Of a DNA stretch of 23,541 nucleotides, positions 7,394 to 15,437 are shown in pieces. Made by a program: the position numbers and the translations under genes. The stretch is from LGRD01 sp031378125 (GTDB lineage: Bacteria > Pseudomonadota > Gammaproteobacteria > Burkholderiales > Burkholderiaceae_C), in assembly GCA_031378125.1 (NCBI GenBank), contig JANNDW010000206.1, positions 1-23,541 on the forward strand. The letters are read 5' to 3'. Within the stretch, counting starts at the first letter, position 1; each line of letters starts with the position of its first letter. The notes beneath the pieces were generated by a model. The model ran no database searches, was not told the DNA's origin, and saw only the letters and a list, made by a program, of their open reading frames with translations.

Positions 7394-8715
7394 CACCCAC
7401 GGCCATCGGCCTGCTGATGTTCGGCGGCATGCTGGCGCTGATGGCGCTGCGCGTGCCCATCGCCCCGGCGATGTTCATCCCCGGCGCGCTGGGCTATGTG
7501 GCGCTCACCAACGACACGGCCTTGCTCAACCTCATCAAGGGTTCGTCGGTGGCGCGGCTGACGGTGTACGACCTGTCGGTGATTCCGCTGTTTTTGTTGA
7601 TGGGCCAGTTTGCCACCCAGGGCGGTTTGAGCCGGGCCTTGTTCAAGGCGGCGGCGGCGTTTGTGGGCCATGTGCGCGGTGGCCTCGCGATGGCGGCGGT
7701 GCTGTCGGCCGCGGCCTTCGGCGCGGTCTGCGGCTCGTCGGTTGCGACCTCGGCCACCATCACGCAGGTGGCCTATCCGGAGATGCGCCGCCATGGGTAC
7801 AACGGCCGCCTGTCCACCGCAACGCTGGCGGCCAGCGGCACGCTGGGCATCCTGATCCCGCCCTCGGTTCCGCTGGTGGTCTACGCCATCCTGACGGAGC
7901 AGAACATCGGCAAGCTGTTCGCGGCCGCAATGGTGCCGGGCTTGCTGGCGATGTGCGGCTACCTGGTGGTCATCGCCATTTACTGCCGCGTGCGGCCCGG
8001 CCTGGCCACGCCCAGCGAACCGGTGCCGTGGGACCAGCGCTGGAAGGCGCTGGTGGGCATCTGGCCCATCGTCGTGATCTTCGTGGTGGTGTTCGGCGGA
8101 ATCTATGGCGGCCTGTTCTCACCCACCGAGGGTGCTGCGGTGGGCGCGGTCGGCACCTTCATCGCCGGTGCCGCGCAGCGTGAACTCGACCGTGCGGCCA
8201 TCGTGCGCAGCTTTCTGGGCACGGCCGAAACCTCGGCGATGGTGTTCATGATCTTCCTGGGTGCTGACATGATGAATTCGGCGCTGGCCATCACCCAGAT
8301 GCCGGGGGCGGTGGCCAACTGGGTTTCGCACCTGCAGGTGCCGCCGGTGACGGTGGTGGCGGCGGTGCTGCTGCTCTACGTGCTGCTGGGCTGCGTGATG
8401 GACGAGCTGTCGATGCTGCTGTTGACCATCCCGGTGATCTTCCCGGCCGTGATGGGCCTGGAGTTGTGGGGGTTGAACCTGGAATCCAAGGCCATCTGGT
8501 TCGGCATTTTGGTGCTGATGACGGTGGGCATCGGGTTGGTCGCGCCACCGGTCGGATTGAATGTCTACGTCGTCAACGGCATTGCGCGCGACGTGCCGAT
8601 GAACGAAACCTACAAAGGCGTACTGCCATTCCTGGTGAGCGATTTTTTGCGGGTCGTGTTGCTGCTGTTTTTCCCCGTGCTGAGCCTGGGCCTGGTATCG
8701 CTGCTGTTCAAGTAG
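7390..8715 (+). CDS. dctM: TRAP transporter large permease, DctM family
   Basis: DctM is the large membrane subunit that moves substrate with a sodium gradient. The 441-residue product is hydrophobic throughout, with about 12 membrane segments. Family stretches include MALRVPIAPAMFIPG near the N-terminus, FGAVCGSSVATSATI and GTLGILIPPSVPLVVYAI in the first half, FSPTEGAAVGAVG in the middle, and GLVAPPVGLNVYVVNGI near the end. The start ATG (7390-7392) overlaps the dctQ stop in an ATGA junction, so translation is probably coupled. No clear Shine-Dalgarno is visible; the upstream bases are part of a hairpin. It is the last gene of the transporter set and is followed by a 378-bp gap. Confidence 0.95.
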   Translation: MTPTAIGLLMFGGMLALMALRVPIAPAMFIPGALGYVALTNDTALLNLIKGSSVARLTVYDLSVIPLFLLMGQFATQGGLSRALFKAAAAFVGHVRGGLAMAAVLSAAAFGAVCGSSVATSATITQVAYPEMRRHGYNGRLSTATLAASGTLGILIPPSVPLVVYAILTEQNIGKLFAAAMVPGLLAMCGYLVVIAIYCRVRPGLATPSEPVPWDQRWKALVGIWPIVVIFVVVFGGIYGGLFSPTEGAAVGAVGTFIAGAAQRELDRAAIVRSFLGTAETSAMVFMIFLGADMMNSALAITQMPGAVANWVSHLQVPPVTVVAAVLLLYVLLGCVMDELSMLLLTIPVIFPAVMGLELWGLNLESKAIWFGILVLMTVGIGLVAPPVGLNVYVVNGIARDVPMNETYKGVLPFLVSDFLRVVLLLFFPVLSLGLVSLLFK

Positions 8716-9093
8716 CGTGGCGTTTCGGGCGCCGATTGCGCCAGACGAAGAAGGCCCGAGCGCGGGGTGCGAACCCGATCGACGGCAGTGCCAGTGCCAA
8801 TGCCAGTGCTACGTGCATCAACAACGCCACCGGCCTGGCCGATGTCCATGCTTCGGGTAAATCCCAGGCCGGCCGCCGACACGAGGTGGTGACATTTGAT
8901 CCCAGGCCGATGCGCGCATGTAAAGGGGTGGCTGCGATTCATCCATCCGCCCGGTTTTGATGAGGGCACCGGGGGCTTTGAGGCGGCAATGCAGCGCCAG
9001 CAACGCATTCCCATAAGATGTTTGAACGAAGGGCTGGCGCTCGCGCATGAACGCCGCTTGTGAAGCACGAGTAGCGTCCCCACGGAGCCTCTG
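8716..9093 (+). other. 378-bp intergenic region between dctM and rcoM
   Basis: No convincing ORF on either strand has both a start and a ribosome-binding site here; the long minus-strand frames are shadows of rcoM and dctM. A 5-bp hairpin (GGCGC at 8728-8732, loop CGATT, GCGCC to 8742) lies 12 nt after dctM but has no T-tract. An imperfect hexamer repeat is at 8784-8810. The rcoM promoter must lie here, but I see no strong -35/-10 pair and no LytTR-type repeat. GGAG at 9084-9087 is the likely rcoM ribosome-binding site. Confidence 0.6.
8784..8810 (+). repeat. Short imperfect hexanucleotide tandem repeat
   Basis: GGCAGT, GCCAGT, GCCAAT and GCCAGT follow each other directly, four copies of a GCCAGT-like unit with one change in two of them. 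It lies in non-coding DNA between dctM and rcoM. It could vary in length by slippage; no function is evident. Confidence 0.6.
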
Positions 9094-9906
9094 TTGAAAA
9101 GCATGGAATCTGTTTGCCCCCACGCCGAATCGCGGCCCGCGCCCGCGGGCTCCTGGCTGTACCTGCTCGAACGCTTCGACGTCGGCGTGGTCAATCTGGA
9201 CAAGGAACTGCGCGTGATCGGCATGAACGACTATGCGCGCCGCAGCCTGCCGGTCAAGGAAAAGATGCCGTTCGGCAAGCTTGTCACCTCGTTCCACCCG
9301 GAAGCCTCGCGCGCCAAGGTGCAGTTCCTGCTGGGGCAGGCGGAGTGCCCGGTGAACAACGCCCCGCCGATGGCGATGATCATCAACATCCCCGAGCGGG
9401 TGCTGCTGATCAAGGTGTCCAAGATCGGCGACGAACACGGCGCCACCGCCGGCTACACGCTGGTGTTCTACGACATCACCGAGGTGGTCAGTGTCGAAGG
9501 CGAGGCGAGCGGCACGCGCCCGGCGCGCGAGGGGGTGGCGGGCAAGCGCCAGCTGCGCAAGATCCCGACCATCCGGCAGAACAGCGTTTTCCTCGTCGAT
9601 GTTTCAAACGTCTCGTTCATTCGCTCGGAAGGCCACTACACCTGGGTCCATACCGCGCAGGGCAATCATTTCTGCAACCTGAACATCGGCGACATCGAAA
9701 CCCGGCTCGACACCACGCTGTTCCTGCGCGTGCACCGCAGCTACATCGTCAACCTCGCGCACGTTGACGAGATCATGCGCGACGACGGCCGCATGACCTT
9801 GCGCATGCTCGGCTCGGTGCCCACCGAGATCCCGGTGTCGCGATCGAGCGCGCCCCGGCTGATGGAGCAGCTCGGATTGGGCGAGGGAACTCCGGTGAAA
9901 CCCTGA
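9094..9906 (+). CDS. rcoM: RcoM-type CO-sensing transcriptional regulator (heme-PAS plus LytTR)
   Basis: RcoM is a one-component regulator that binds CO at a PAS-domain heme and activates cox genes. The 270-residue product has a PAS domain (about residues 25-135) and a C-terminal LytTR DNA-binding domain (about 155-260; VSFIRSEGHYTWVHT and FLRVHRSYIVNLAHV are typical). By my recollection of Burkholderia xenovorans RcoM, the heme ligands His74, Cys94 and Met104 align with His68 (SFHPEASR), Cys85 (AECPV) and Met95 (PPMAMIIN), with a 3-residue deletion between the first two. The start is TTG 9094, 6 nt after GGAG; the ATG at 9103 is too far from it. It sits 138 bp upstream of coxM on the same strand. 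No membrane segment is visible. Confidence 0.88.
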   Translation: MKSMESVCPHAESRPAPAGSWLYLLERFDVGVVNLDKELRVIGMNDYARRSLPVKEKMPFGKLVTSFHPEASRAKVQFLLGQAECPVNNAPPMAMIINIPERVLLIKVSKIGDEHGATAGYTLVFYDITEVVSVEGEASGTRPAREGVAGKRQLRKIPTIRQNSVFLVDVSNVSFIRSEGHYTWVHTAQGNHFCNLNIGDIETRLDTTLFLRVHRSYIVNLAHVDEIMRDDGRMTLRMLGSVPTEIPVSRSSAPRLMEQLGLGEGTPVKP

Positions 9907-9917
9907 TCGCGCGGCAG

Positions 9918-9967
9918 ACAGTTTGTGCGGCAATACTGCCGTTCGTGCAAGGTCTGCAACCATTGAT
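9918..9967 (+). promoter_or_regulatory. Candidate RcoM/LytTR operator upstream of coxM: three direct repeats
   Basis: The general LytTR half-site is [TA][AC][CA]GTTN[AG][TG]. ACAGTTTGT (9918-9926) matches at all nine positions and GCCGTTCGT (9938-9946) at eight, 20 bp apart. ACCATTGAT (9959-9967) matches at eight, a further 21 bp on, though it breaks the GTT core. Such spacing, about two helical turns, is what a LytTR dimer would need. CGGCAATACTGCCG between the first two is a dyad. A weak -10-like TAAACT lies at 10000-10005 without a good -35, consistent with activator dependence. The sites are 78-127 bp before the coxM start. Confidence 0.6.
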
Positions 9968-10044
9968 TGATGCGCCGCCCTGTGCGCGGATTCGCTTTCT
10001 AAACTGCACTCGCTGTCAGGCTGGCAACCCCCGGAGACGACAAA

Positions 10045-10911
10045 GTGATTCCATCCGCATTCGCATACCACGCACCCCGATCCGTCGGTGAAGCGCTGAC
10101 CTTGCTGTCCCAACTGGGCGACGACGCCAAGCTGCTGGCCGGCGGGCACAGCCTGCTGCCGATGCTGAAGCTGCGCTTTGCCGCGCCGGGCCACCTGATC
10201 GACCTGGGCAAGATTGCCGGGCTGAAGGGCATCAGCCAGGTCGGCAACGCGGTCCACATCGGCGCAATGACGACCGAAAACGAGTTGATCTGGTCCAAGC
10301 TCGTGCAGGACAAGCTGCCCTTGCTGGTGGAAGGCGCACGGCAGATTTCCGACCCGCAGGTGCGCTACAAGGGCACCCTGGGCGGCGACATCGCGCATGG
10401 CGACCCGGGCAACGACCACCCGGCGCTGATGCTGGCGCTCGGTGCCTCCTTCGTGGTGAACGGGCCGAAGGGCGAACGTGTGCTGCCGGCCGATGGTTTT
10501 TTCCTCGGCCCTTTTTCCACCCAGCTCGGGGCCGACGACATCCTCACCGAGATCCGTATCCCGGTCCCTGCCGCCGGCAGCGGCCACTGCTACGCCAAGC
10601 TCAAACGCAAGATCGGCGACTACGCGACCGCCGCCTCGGCGGTGATGTTGCAAATGAAGGGTGATGTGGTGGGCGGCGTCAGCATCGCCCTCACCAACGT
10701 CGGCGCCACCGCGTTGAAGGCCAGCGCCGCCGAGGCCTGTCTCATGGGCAGACGGCTCGACGACGCGGCGGTATTCGAGGCCGCCAGGTTGGCGATGGCG
10801 ATTTGCGATCCGGCCGCCGACCAGCGCGGCGACGTCGAATACAAAACCGCGATGGCCGGCGAGATGACGGTGCGCGCGTTGCGCACCGCCGCATCGCGTG
10901 CGACCCGCTGA
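10045..10911 (+). CDS. coxM: Aerobic CO dehydrogenase medium (FAD) subunit
   Basis: CoxM carries the FAD that passes electrons from the CO dehydrogenase to the respiratory chain. The 288-residue protein has both FAD motifs of the xanthine oxidase medium-subunit family: AGGHS at residues 32-36 (in AGGHSLLPMLKLR) and TLGGD at residues 111-115. The C-terminal CO_deh_flav_C domain starts around residue 175. The start is GTG 10045 with GGAG 9 nt upstream. It is the first gene of the M-S-L order typical of form I CO dehydrogenases (form II clusters are usually S-L-M) and lies 21 nt before coxS. Transcription probably starts in the RcoM-repeat region just upstream. Confidence 0.95.
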   Translation: MIPSAFAYHAPRSVGEALTLLSQLGDDAKLLAGGHSLLPMLKLRFAAPGHLIDLGKIAGLKGISQVGNAVHIGAMTTENELIWSKLVQDKLPLLVEGARQISDPQVRYKGTLGGDIAHGDPGNDHPALMLALGASFVVNGPKGERVLPADGFFLGPFSTQLGADDILTEIRIPVPAAGSGHCYAKLKRKIGDYATAASAVMLQMKGDVVGGVSIALTNVGATALKASAAEACLMGRRLDDAAVFEAARLAMAICDPAADQRGDVEYKTAMAGEMTVRALRTAASRATR

Positions 10912-10932
10912 CACTGATTTTCGGAGCCCTCC

Positions 10933-11418
10933 ATGACAAAGAAAACACTGGTCGAATTCAAGCTCAACGGCAAGGCCGTCGACGTGGCGGTCGAGCCGCG
11001 CGAACTGCTGATCCACACCTTGCGCGAAAAGTGCCAGCACACCGGCCCGCACATCGGCTGCGAAACCTCGCACTGCGGCGCCTGCACGGTGGACCTGGAC
11101 GGCATGTCGGTCAAGTCGTGCACGGTGCTGACCGTGCAATGCGAAGGTGCCGAGATGTTGACCATCGAAGGCATGGCCAAGGACGGCCAGTTGAGCGCCT
11201 TGCAGGAGGGCTTCACCGAAGAGCACGGCCTGCAATGCGGCTACTGCACCCCCGGCATGATCACCCGCGCCTACCGCTTGTTGAAAGAGAACCCGGACCC
11301 GAGCGAAGAAGAGATCCGCTACTGGATGGCCGGCAACCTGTGCCGCTGCACGGGTTACCAGAACATCGTCAAGGCGGTGCAGTACGCGGCGCGCAAGATC
11401 GCCGCCACTCCGGCCTGA
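10933..11418 (+). CDS. coxS: Aerobic CO dehydrogenase small (2x[2Fe-2S]) subunit
   Basis: CoxS relays electrons from the molybdenum site to FAD through two [2Fe-2S] clusters. All eight cysteine ligands are present in 161 residues: Cys43, Cys48, Cys51 and Cys63 form the N-terminal plant-ferredoxin cluster, and Cys102, Cys105, Cys137 and Cys139 (CGYC and CRC) form the helical C-terminal cluster. Gln101 before CGYC is the usual residue contacting the molybdopterin cytosine dinucleotide. The ATG at 10933 has a GGAG upstream. It lies between coxM and coxL, with a 31-nt gap to the latter. The length and motifs are normal for the family. Confidence 0.97.
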   Translation: MTKKTLVEFKLNGKAVDVAVEPRELLIHTLREKCQHTGPHIGCETSHCGACTVDLDGMSVKSCTVLTVQCEGAEMLTIEGMAKDGQLSALQEGFTEEHGLQCGYCTPGMITRAYRLLKENPDPSEEEIRYWMAGNLCRCTGYQNIVKAVQYAARKIAATPA

Positions 11419-11449
11419 CCCCCGCCCAACTTCGATCGGAGCACACACC

Positions 11450-13864
11450 ATGGCAGATGCACTCAGCACCCTCGAACGTGAAGCCAATCTGAAAGGCATG
11501 GGCGTGCCGCGCAAGCGCAAGGAAGACGCGCGGTTCATTCGTGGCCAGGGGACTTATGTCGACGACATCAAATTGCCCGGCATGCTGTTCGGCGCGATCG
11601 TGCGCAGCCCCTATGCGCACGCGCGCATCCTGAGCGTCGACAAGAGCCGCGCGCTGGCCATGCCGGGTGTCGTCGCGGTGCTCCTTGCCGACGACCTGAA
11701 GCCCGTCAACCTGGCCTGGATGCCCACGCTGGGCAGCGACGTGCAGGCGGTGCTGGCCGACAAGAAGGTCTGCTTCCAGCACCAGGAAGTGGCCTTCGTG
11801 ATCGCCAGCGATCGCTACACCGCGGCCGATGGCGCCGCCGCCGTCGAAGTCGAATATGAGGAGCTGCCGGCGATCGTCGACCCGCACCGCTCCATGGACA
11901 AAGACGCGCCGATCATTCGCGAAGACATTGCCGACAAGACCGAGGTCGGCCACGGCCCGCGCACCCATCCGAACCACATCTTCACCTGGGAAGCGGGCGA
12001 CAAGGCCAAGGCCGACTTTGCCTTCAGCAACGCCGCGGTGACGGTGAAGGAAGAAATCCTCAACCCGCGCGTGCACCCGTGCCCGCTCGAGACCTGCGGC
12101 TGCGTCGCGTCGTTCGACAAAACCACCGGCCAGTTGACGGTCTACATGACGACGCAGGCGCCGCACCTGGTGCGCACCGTCCTGGCCATGCTCTCGGGCA
12201 TTGCCGAAAGCAAGATCCGCGTGATCGGCGGCGACATCGGCGGTGGCTTCGGCAACAAGGTGCCGATCTATCCGGGTTACGTGGTGGCCATCGTCGCCTC
12301 CATCGTCACCGGAGTGCCGATCAAGTGGATCGAGTCGCGCATCGACAACATTTCCACCACCGGCTTCGCGCGTGACTATCACGGCACCGCCGAACTCGCC
12401 GCCGACCAGGACGGGCGCATCAAGGCCTTGCGCTTCTCGGCCCTGGCCGACCACGGCGCGTTCAATTCACATGTCTCGGCGACCAAGCTGCCGGCGGGCC
12501 TGTTCTCCATCTGCACGGGCTCGTACGACATCCCGAATGCGTATTGCCGGGTCGATGCGGTCTACACCAACAAGGCGCCGGGGGGCGTGGCCTACCGTTG
12601 CTCGCTGCGCGTGACCGAGGCGGTGTACCTGATCGAACGCATGATCGACATCCTGGCGCAAAAGCTCGGCATCGACAAAGCCGAAATCCGGCGCCGCAAT
12701 TTCATCAAGGCCGAGCAGTTCCCGTACACCACGGCCTTTGGCTGGCAGGTCGACAGCGGCAACTACCACCCGGCGCTCGAAAAGGTGTTGAAGGCGGTCG
12801 ACTACGACGGGCTGCGCAAGGAACAGGCGGCCAAGCGCGCCGATCCGAATGCCGCCACGCTGATGGGCATCGGCATCAGCACCTTCACCGAGATCGTCGG
12901 CGCCGGCCCGACCAAGGTCTGCGACATTCTCGGCATCGGCCTGTTCGACAGTTGCGAGATTCGTGTGCACCCGACCGGCAGCGCGATCGCCCGCCTGGGC
13001 ACCATGACCCAGGGCCAGGGCCACGCCACCACCTACGCGCAGATCATCGCCACCGAACTGGGCCTGTCCTCCGACGACATCGTGGTCGAAGAAGGCGATA
13101 CCGACAAGTCGCCCTATGGCGCCGGCACCTGGGGTTCGCGGTCCACGCCGGTCAGCGGCGCGGCCACCGCGCAGGCGGCGCGCAAGATCAAGGACAAGGC
13201 CAAGAAGATCGCCGCGCATTTGCTCGAAGTCGCCGAGGGCGATCTCGAATGGGACATCGATCGCTTCGCCGTGAAGGGCAACCCCGGTGAATTCAAGACC
13301 ATGAAGGACATCTGCATGGCCTCGCACACCAGCAACATCCCGGCCGGGATGGAGCAGGGCCTGAACGCGGTGTCCTACTACGACCCGCCCAACATGACCT
13401 TCCCGTTCGGCGCCTATGTCTGCGTGCTCGACATCGACAAGTACACCGGCGAGTCGACGGTGCGGCGCTTCTACGCGCTCGACGACTGCGGCACGCGTAT
13501 CAACCCGATGATCATCGAGGGGCAAATCCACGGCGGGCTGACCGAAGCCTTCGCGGTCGCGATGGGCCAGCAGGTGCCGTTCGATGAAAACGGCAACCAC
13601 CTCGGCAACAGCCTGATGGACTACTTTCTGCCCACCTCGTTCGACACGCCGAAATGGGAGACCGACTTCACCGTCACGCCGTCGCCGCACCACCCGATCG
13701 GCGCCAAGGGGGTGGCCGAGTCGCCGCACGTCGGTGGCATTCCGTGCTTCAGCAATGCGGTCGTCGATGCCTTCGCGCACCTCGGTGTGACGCACATGGA
13801 CATGCCGCACAACGCCTTCCGGGTCTGGCAAAAGTGCAACGAACTCGGCATCAACAAGCGATAG
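11450..13864 (+). CDS. coxL: Form I aerobic CO dehydrogenase large (Mo-Cu) subunit
   Basis: CoxL holds the Mo-Cu site that oxidises CO with water to CO2. The 804-residue length and M-S-L gene order fit form I. The signature loop reads AYRCSLR: the copper-binding Cys is residue 384, corresponding to Cys388 of Oligotropha carboxidovorans, but the canonical Phe of AYxCSFR is Leu386. Gln236 (TTQAPH) and Glu757 (GVAESPHVGG) align with the active-site Gln240 and Glu763. GGGFG (from about residue 264) and the GQGH stretch near residue 523 are cofactor-binding motifs. Form II enzymes have AYRGAGR and no copper Cys, so this is not form II. The ATG has GGAG 8 nt upstream. The enzyme should be cytosolic or membrane-associated through CoxG. 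The Phe-to-Leu change is the only visible departure. Confidence 0.96.
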   Translation: MADALSTLEREANLKGMGVPRKRKEDARFIRGQGTYVDDIKLPGMLFGAIVRSPYAHARILSVDKSRALAMPGVVAVLLADDLKPVNLAWMPTLGSDVQAVLADKKVCFQHQEVAFVIASDRYTAADGAAAVEVEYEELPAIVDPHRSMDKDAPIIREDIADKTEVGHGPRTHPNHIFTWEAGDKAKADFAFSNAAVTVKEEILNPRVHPCPLETCGCVASFDKTTGQLTVYMTTQAPHLVRTVLAMLSGIAESKIRVIGGDIGGGFGNKVPIYPGYVVAIVASIVTGVPIKWIESRIDNISTTGFARDYHGTAELAADQDGRIKALRFSALADHGAFNSHVSATKLPAGLFSICTGSYDIPNAYCRVDAVYTNKAPGGVAYRCSLRVTEAVYLIERMIDILAQKLGIDKAEIRRRNFIKAEQFPYTTAFGWQVDSGNYHPALEKVLKAVDYDGLRKEQAAKRADPNAATLMGIGISTFTEIVGAGPTKVCDILGIGLFDSCEIRVHPTGSAIARLGTMTQGQGHATTYAQIIATELGLSSDDIVVEEGDTDKSPYGAGTWGSRSTPVSGAATAQAARKIKDKAKKIAAHLLEVAEGDLEWDIDRFAVKGNPGEFKTMKDICMASHTSNIPAGMEQGLNAVSYYDPPNMTFPFGAYVCVLDIDKYTGESTVRRFYALDDCGTRINPMIIEGQIHGGLTEAFAVAMGQQVPFDENGNHLGNSLMDYFLPTSFDTPKWETDFTVTPSPHHPIGAKGVAESPHVGGIPCFSNAVVDAFAHLGVTHMDMPHNAFRVWQKCNELGINKR

Positions 13865-13872
13865 TCGCGTAG

Positions 13873-14526
13873 ATGAAGGTCCAACTCGAGCGCAGCTTTG
13901 CGTTGCCGGCCGGCGCCGACGCCGCATGGGCGTTCCTGCAAGACGTCGAGGCGGTGACCGCGTGCATGCCCGGGGCCAAGATCGTCGAACGCATCGACGC
14001 GCAGCACTTCAAGGGGACGGTGGCGGTGCGTGTCGGCCCGGCGTCGATGGCGTTCAAGGGCACGGTCGAGGTGCGCGACGTCGATGTCGCACAGCGCAGC
14101 TTGCGCCTCGTCGGCAAGGGCACCGACAGCACCGGCAGCTCCGGTGCTTCGATGGACTTGCTGGCGCGCATCGAATCGGTCGACGCGGGCACCAGCACGC
14201 TGGTCGGCAACAGCACCGTCGCGATGAGTGGCCGGGCCGCCACCTTTGGGGGCAGGATGATGAACTCGGTGGCCGACCAGGTCTTGAAGCAGTTCGCCGA
14301 CAACTTTGCGCTCAGGGTGGCGGCGCTGCAAGCCGAGCGGGCGCCGCCCGAAGCAGCGGCGACGGCACTGGGCGCGAGCGCAAGTGACCGTGGTTCGGCG
14401 CCCAAGGTCGCGGCACCGAACGCGCCGCCTCTGCCTGCGCCGAGCAGCGAGTTGAACGGTCTTGCGCTCATCTGGGCGGTGCTGAAGGGCTGGCTGCGCG
14501 ACATGTTTGCCGGAAAAAAAGCGTGA
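13873..14526 (+). CDS. coxG: CoxG, SRPBCC-fold CO dehydrogenase membrane-anchoring protein
   Basis: CoxG proteins are thought to attach CO dehydrogenase to the inner membrane or carry quinone for it. In this 217-residue protein, residues 1-150 show the CO dehydrogenase G / SRPBCC pattern: MKVQLERSFALPAGADAAWAFL, then VEAVTACMPGAKIVE, and later MMNSVADQVLKQFADNFA. Residues 150-190 are an Ala/Pro/Ser-rich linker. The last 25 residues form an amphipathic or weakly hydrophobic helix ending in basic residues, a likely membrane attachment. It starts 8 nt after coxL and has no strong ribosome-binding site, suggesting coupling. Its TGA overlaps the coxD GTG start in a GTGA junction. Confidence 0.92.
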   Translation: MKVQLERSFALPAGADAAWAFLQDVEAVTACMPGAKIVERIDAQHFKGTVAVRVGPASMAFKGTVEVRDVDVAQRSLRLVGKGTDSTGSSGASMDLLARIESVDAGTSTLVGNSTVAMSGRAATFGGRMMNSVADQVLKQFADNFALRVAALQAERAPPEAAATALGASASDRGSAPKVAAPNAPPLPAPSSELNGLALIWAVLKGWLRDMFAGKKA

Positions 14527-15437
14527 CTGTCACTGGGCACGGCGTGGCCGAACAACGCATGGCCGAGCTTGCCGGGCTGCAAACGGCATTGGCCGATGCG
14601 GGCTACATCGCCGAGCGCAGCCTGGTCGCAGCACTCCTGTTGATGCTCGACCTGGGCCGGCCCCTGCTCCTCGAAGGCGACGCCGGCGTCGGCAAGACCG
14701 AGGTCGCCAAGGTGCTCGCGCAGGTGCGCGGCACGCGGCTGATCCGCTTGCAGTGCTACGAGGGGCTGGACGTGCACGCCGCGATGTACGAATGGAACTA
14801 CCAGCGCCAGTTGCTGGCGATCAAGCTGCTCGAGGGCGACGAGCGCAGCATGGCCCAGAAAGAGGAGGACATCTTCTCCGAGCGTTACCTGTTGAAGCGC
14901 CCGCTGCTGGAGGCGATCAGTTGCACCGAGCCGCCGGTGCTGTTGATCGACGAGGTCGACCGCGCCGACGAAGCCTTCGAGGCCTATCTGCTCGAACTGC
15001 TGTCCGACTTCCAGATCTCGATCCCCGAACTCGGCACCGTGAAGGCGATCTCAAAGCCTTTGGTCGTGGTCACGTCCAACGGCACGCGCGAACTGTCAGA
15101 CGCGCTGCGCCGCCGCTGCCTCTACCAGTACATCGACTATCCCGACTTCGACAAAGAACTCGCCATCGTCGAGGCGAAGGCGCCGCGGGCGGCCGGCTTG
15201 CTGGCGCAGCAGGTGGTCAGCTTCGTGCAGAGCGTGCGCCGCATGGAATTGCAAAAGAAGCCCGGCATCGCCGAGACGCTCGACTGGGCGGCGGCGTTGC
15301 TGCGCCTGGGCATCTCCACGATCGATCTGCACGGCACTGAGCGCATCATGGAAACCCTGGGCGCGTTGATCAAGACGCGTGAAGACCGCGCCGCGTTCCC
15401 GCGCGAGGTGGTGGCACGGCTGGCGGCGGCATGTTGA
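14523..15437 (+). CDS. coxD: CoxD, MoxR-type AAA+ ATPase for CO dehydrogenase maturation
   Basis: CoxD is a MoxR-family AAA+ chaperone needed to build the Cu-S part of the CO dehydrogenase active site in Oligotropha. The 304-residue product has a Walker A GDAGVGKT (residues 52-59), a Walker B VLLIDEVD (139-146), a sensor-1 VVTSNGTREL and an arginine-rich DALRRRCLY segment. The start is GTG 14523 inside the coxG stop (4-nt overlap). The end overlaps the coxE start by 7 nt. The pairing with a von Willebrand A partner (CoxE) directly downstream is the standard MoxR arrangement. The product is cytosolic, possibly membrane-associated. Confidence 0.95.
   Translation: MTVTGHGVAEQRMAELAGLQTALADAGYIAERSLVAALLLMLDLGRPLLLEGDAGVGKTEVAKVLAQVRGTRLIRLQCYEGLDVHAAMYEWNYQRQLLAIKLLEGDERSMAQKEEDIFSERYLLKRPLLEAISCTEPPVLLIDEVDRADEAFEAYLLELLSDFQISIPELGTVKAISKPLVVVTSNGTRELSDALRRRCLYQYIDYPDFDKELAIVEAKAPRAAGLLAQQVVSFVQSVRRMELQKKPGIAETLDWAAALLRLGISTIDLHGTERIMETLGALIKTREDRAAFPREVVARLAAAC

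Noticed and set aside
8610..9224. Possible minus-strand gene in the dctM-rcoM gap
   Set aside because: The frame overlaps both flanking genes, has no ribosome-binding site in the gap and no recognisable content.
9604..11538. Minus-strand open frame of 644 codons across rcoM, coxM and coxS
   Set aside because: It spans three genuine plus-strand genes and their gaps and shows no domain pattern; an antisense artefact of codon bias.
11450..13864. CoxL as a form II (putative) CO dehydrogenase or xanthine dehydrogenase
   Set aside because: The copper Cys is present in AYRCSLR, the gene order is M-S-L, and the length is about 800 residues; form II has AYRGAGR and usually S-L-M order.
12467..13927. 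Long minus-strand open frame (486 codons) opposite coxL
   Set aside because: It mirrors the coxL frame in high-GC DNA, is low in complexity (Val, Arg, Gly, Ala-rich), and resembles no family; coxL is fully convincing on the other strand.
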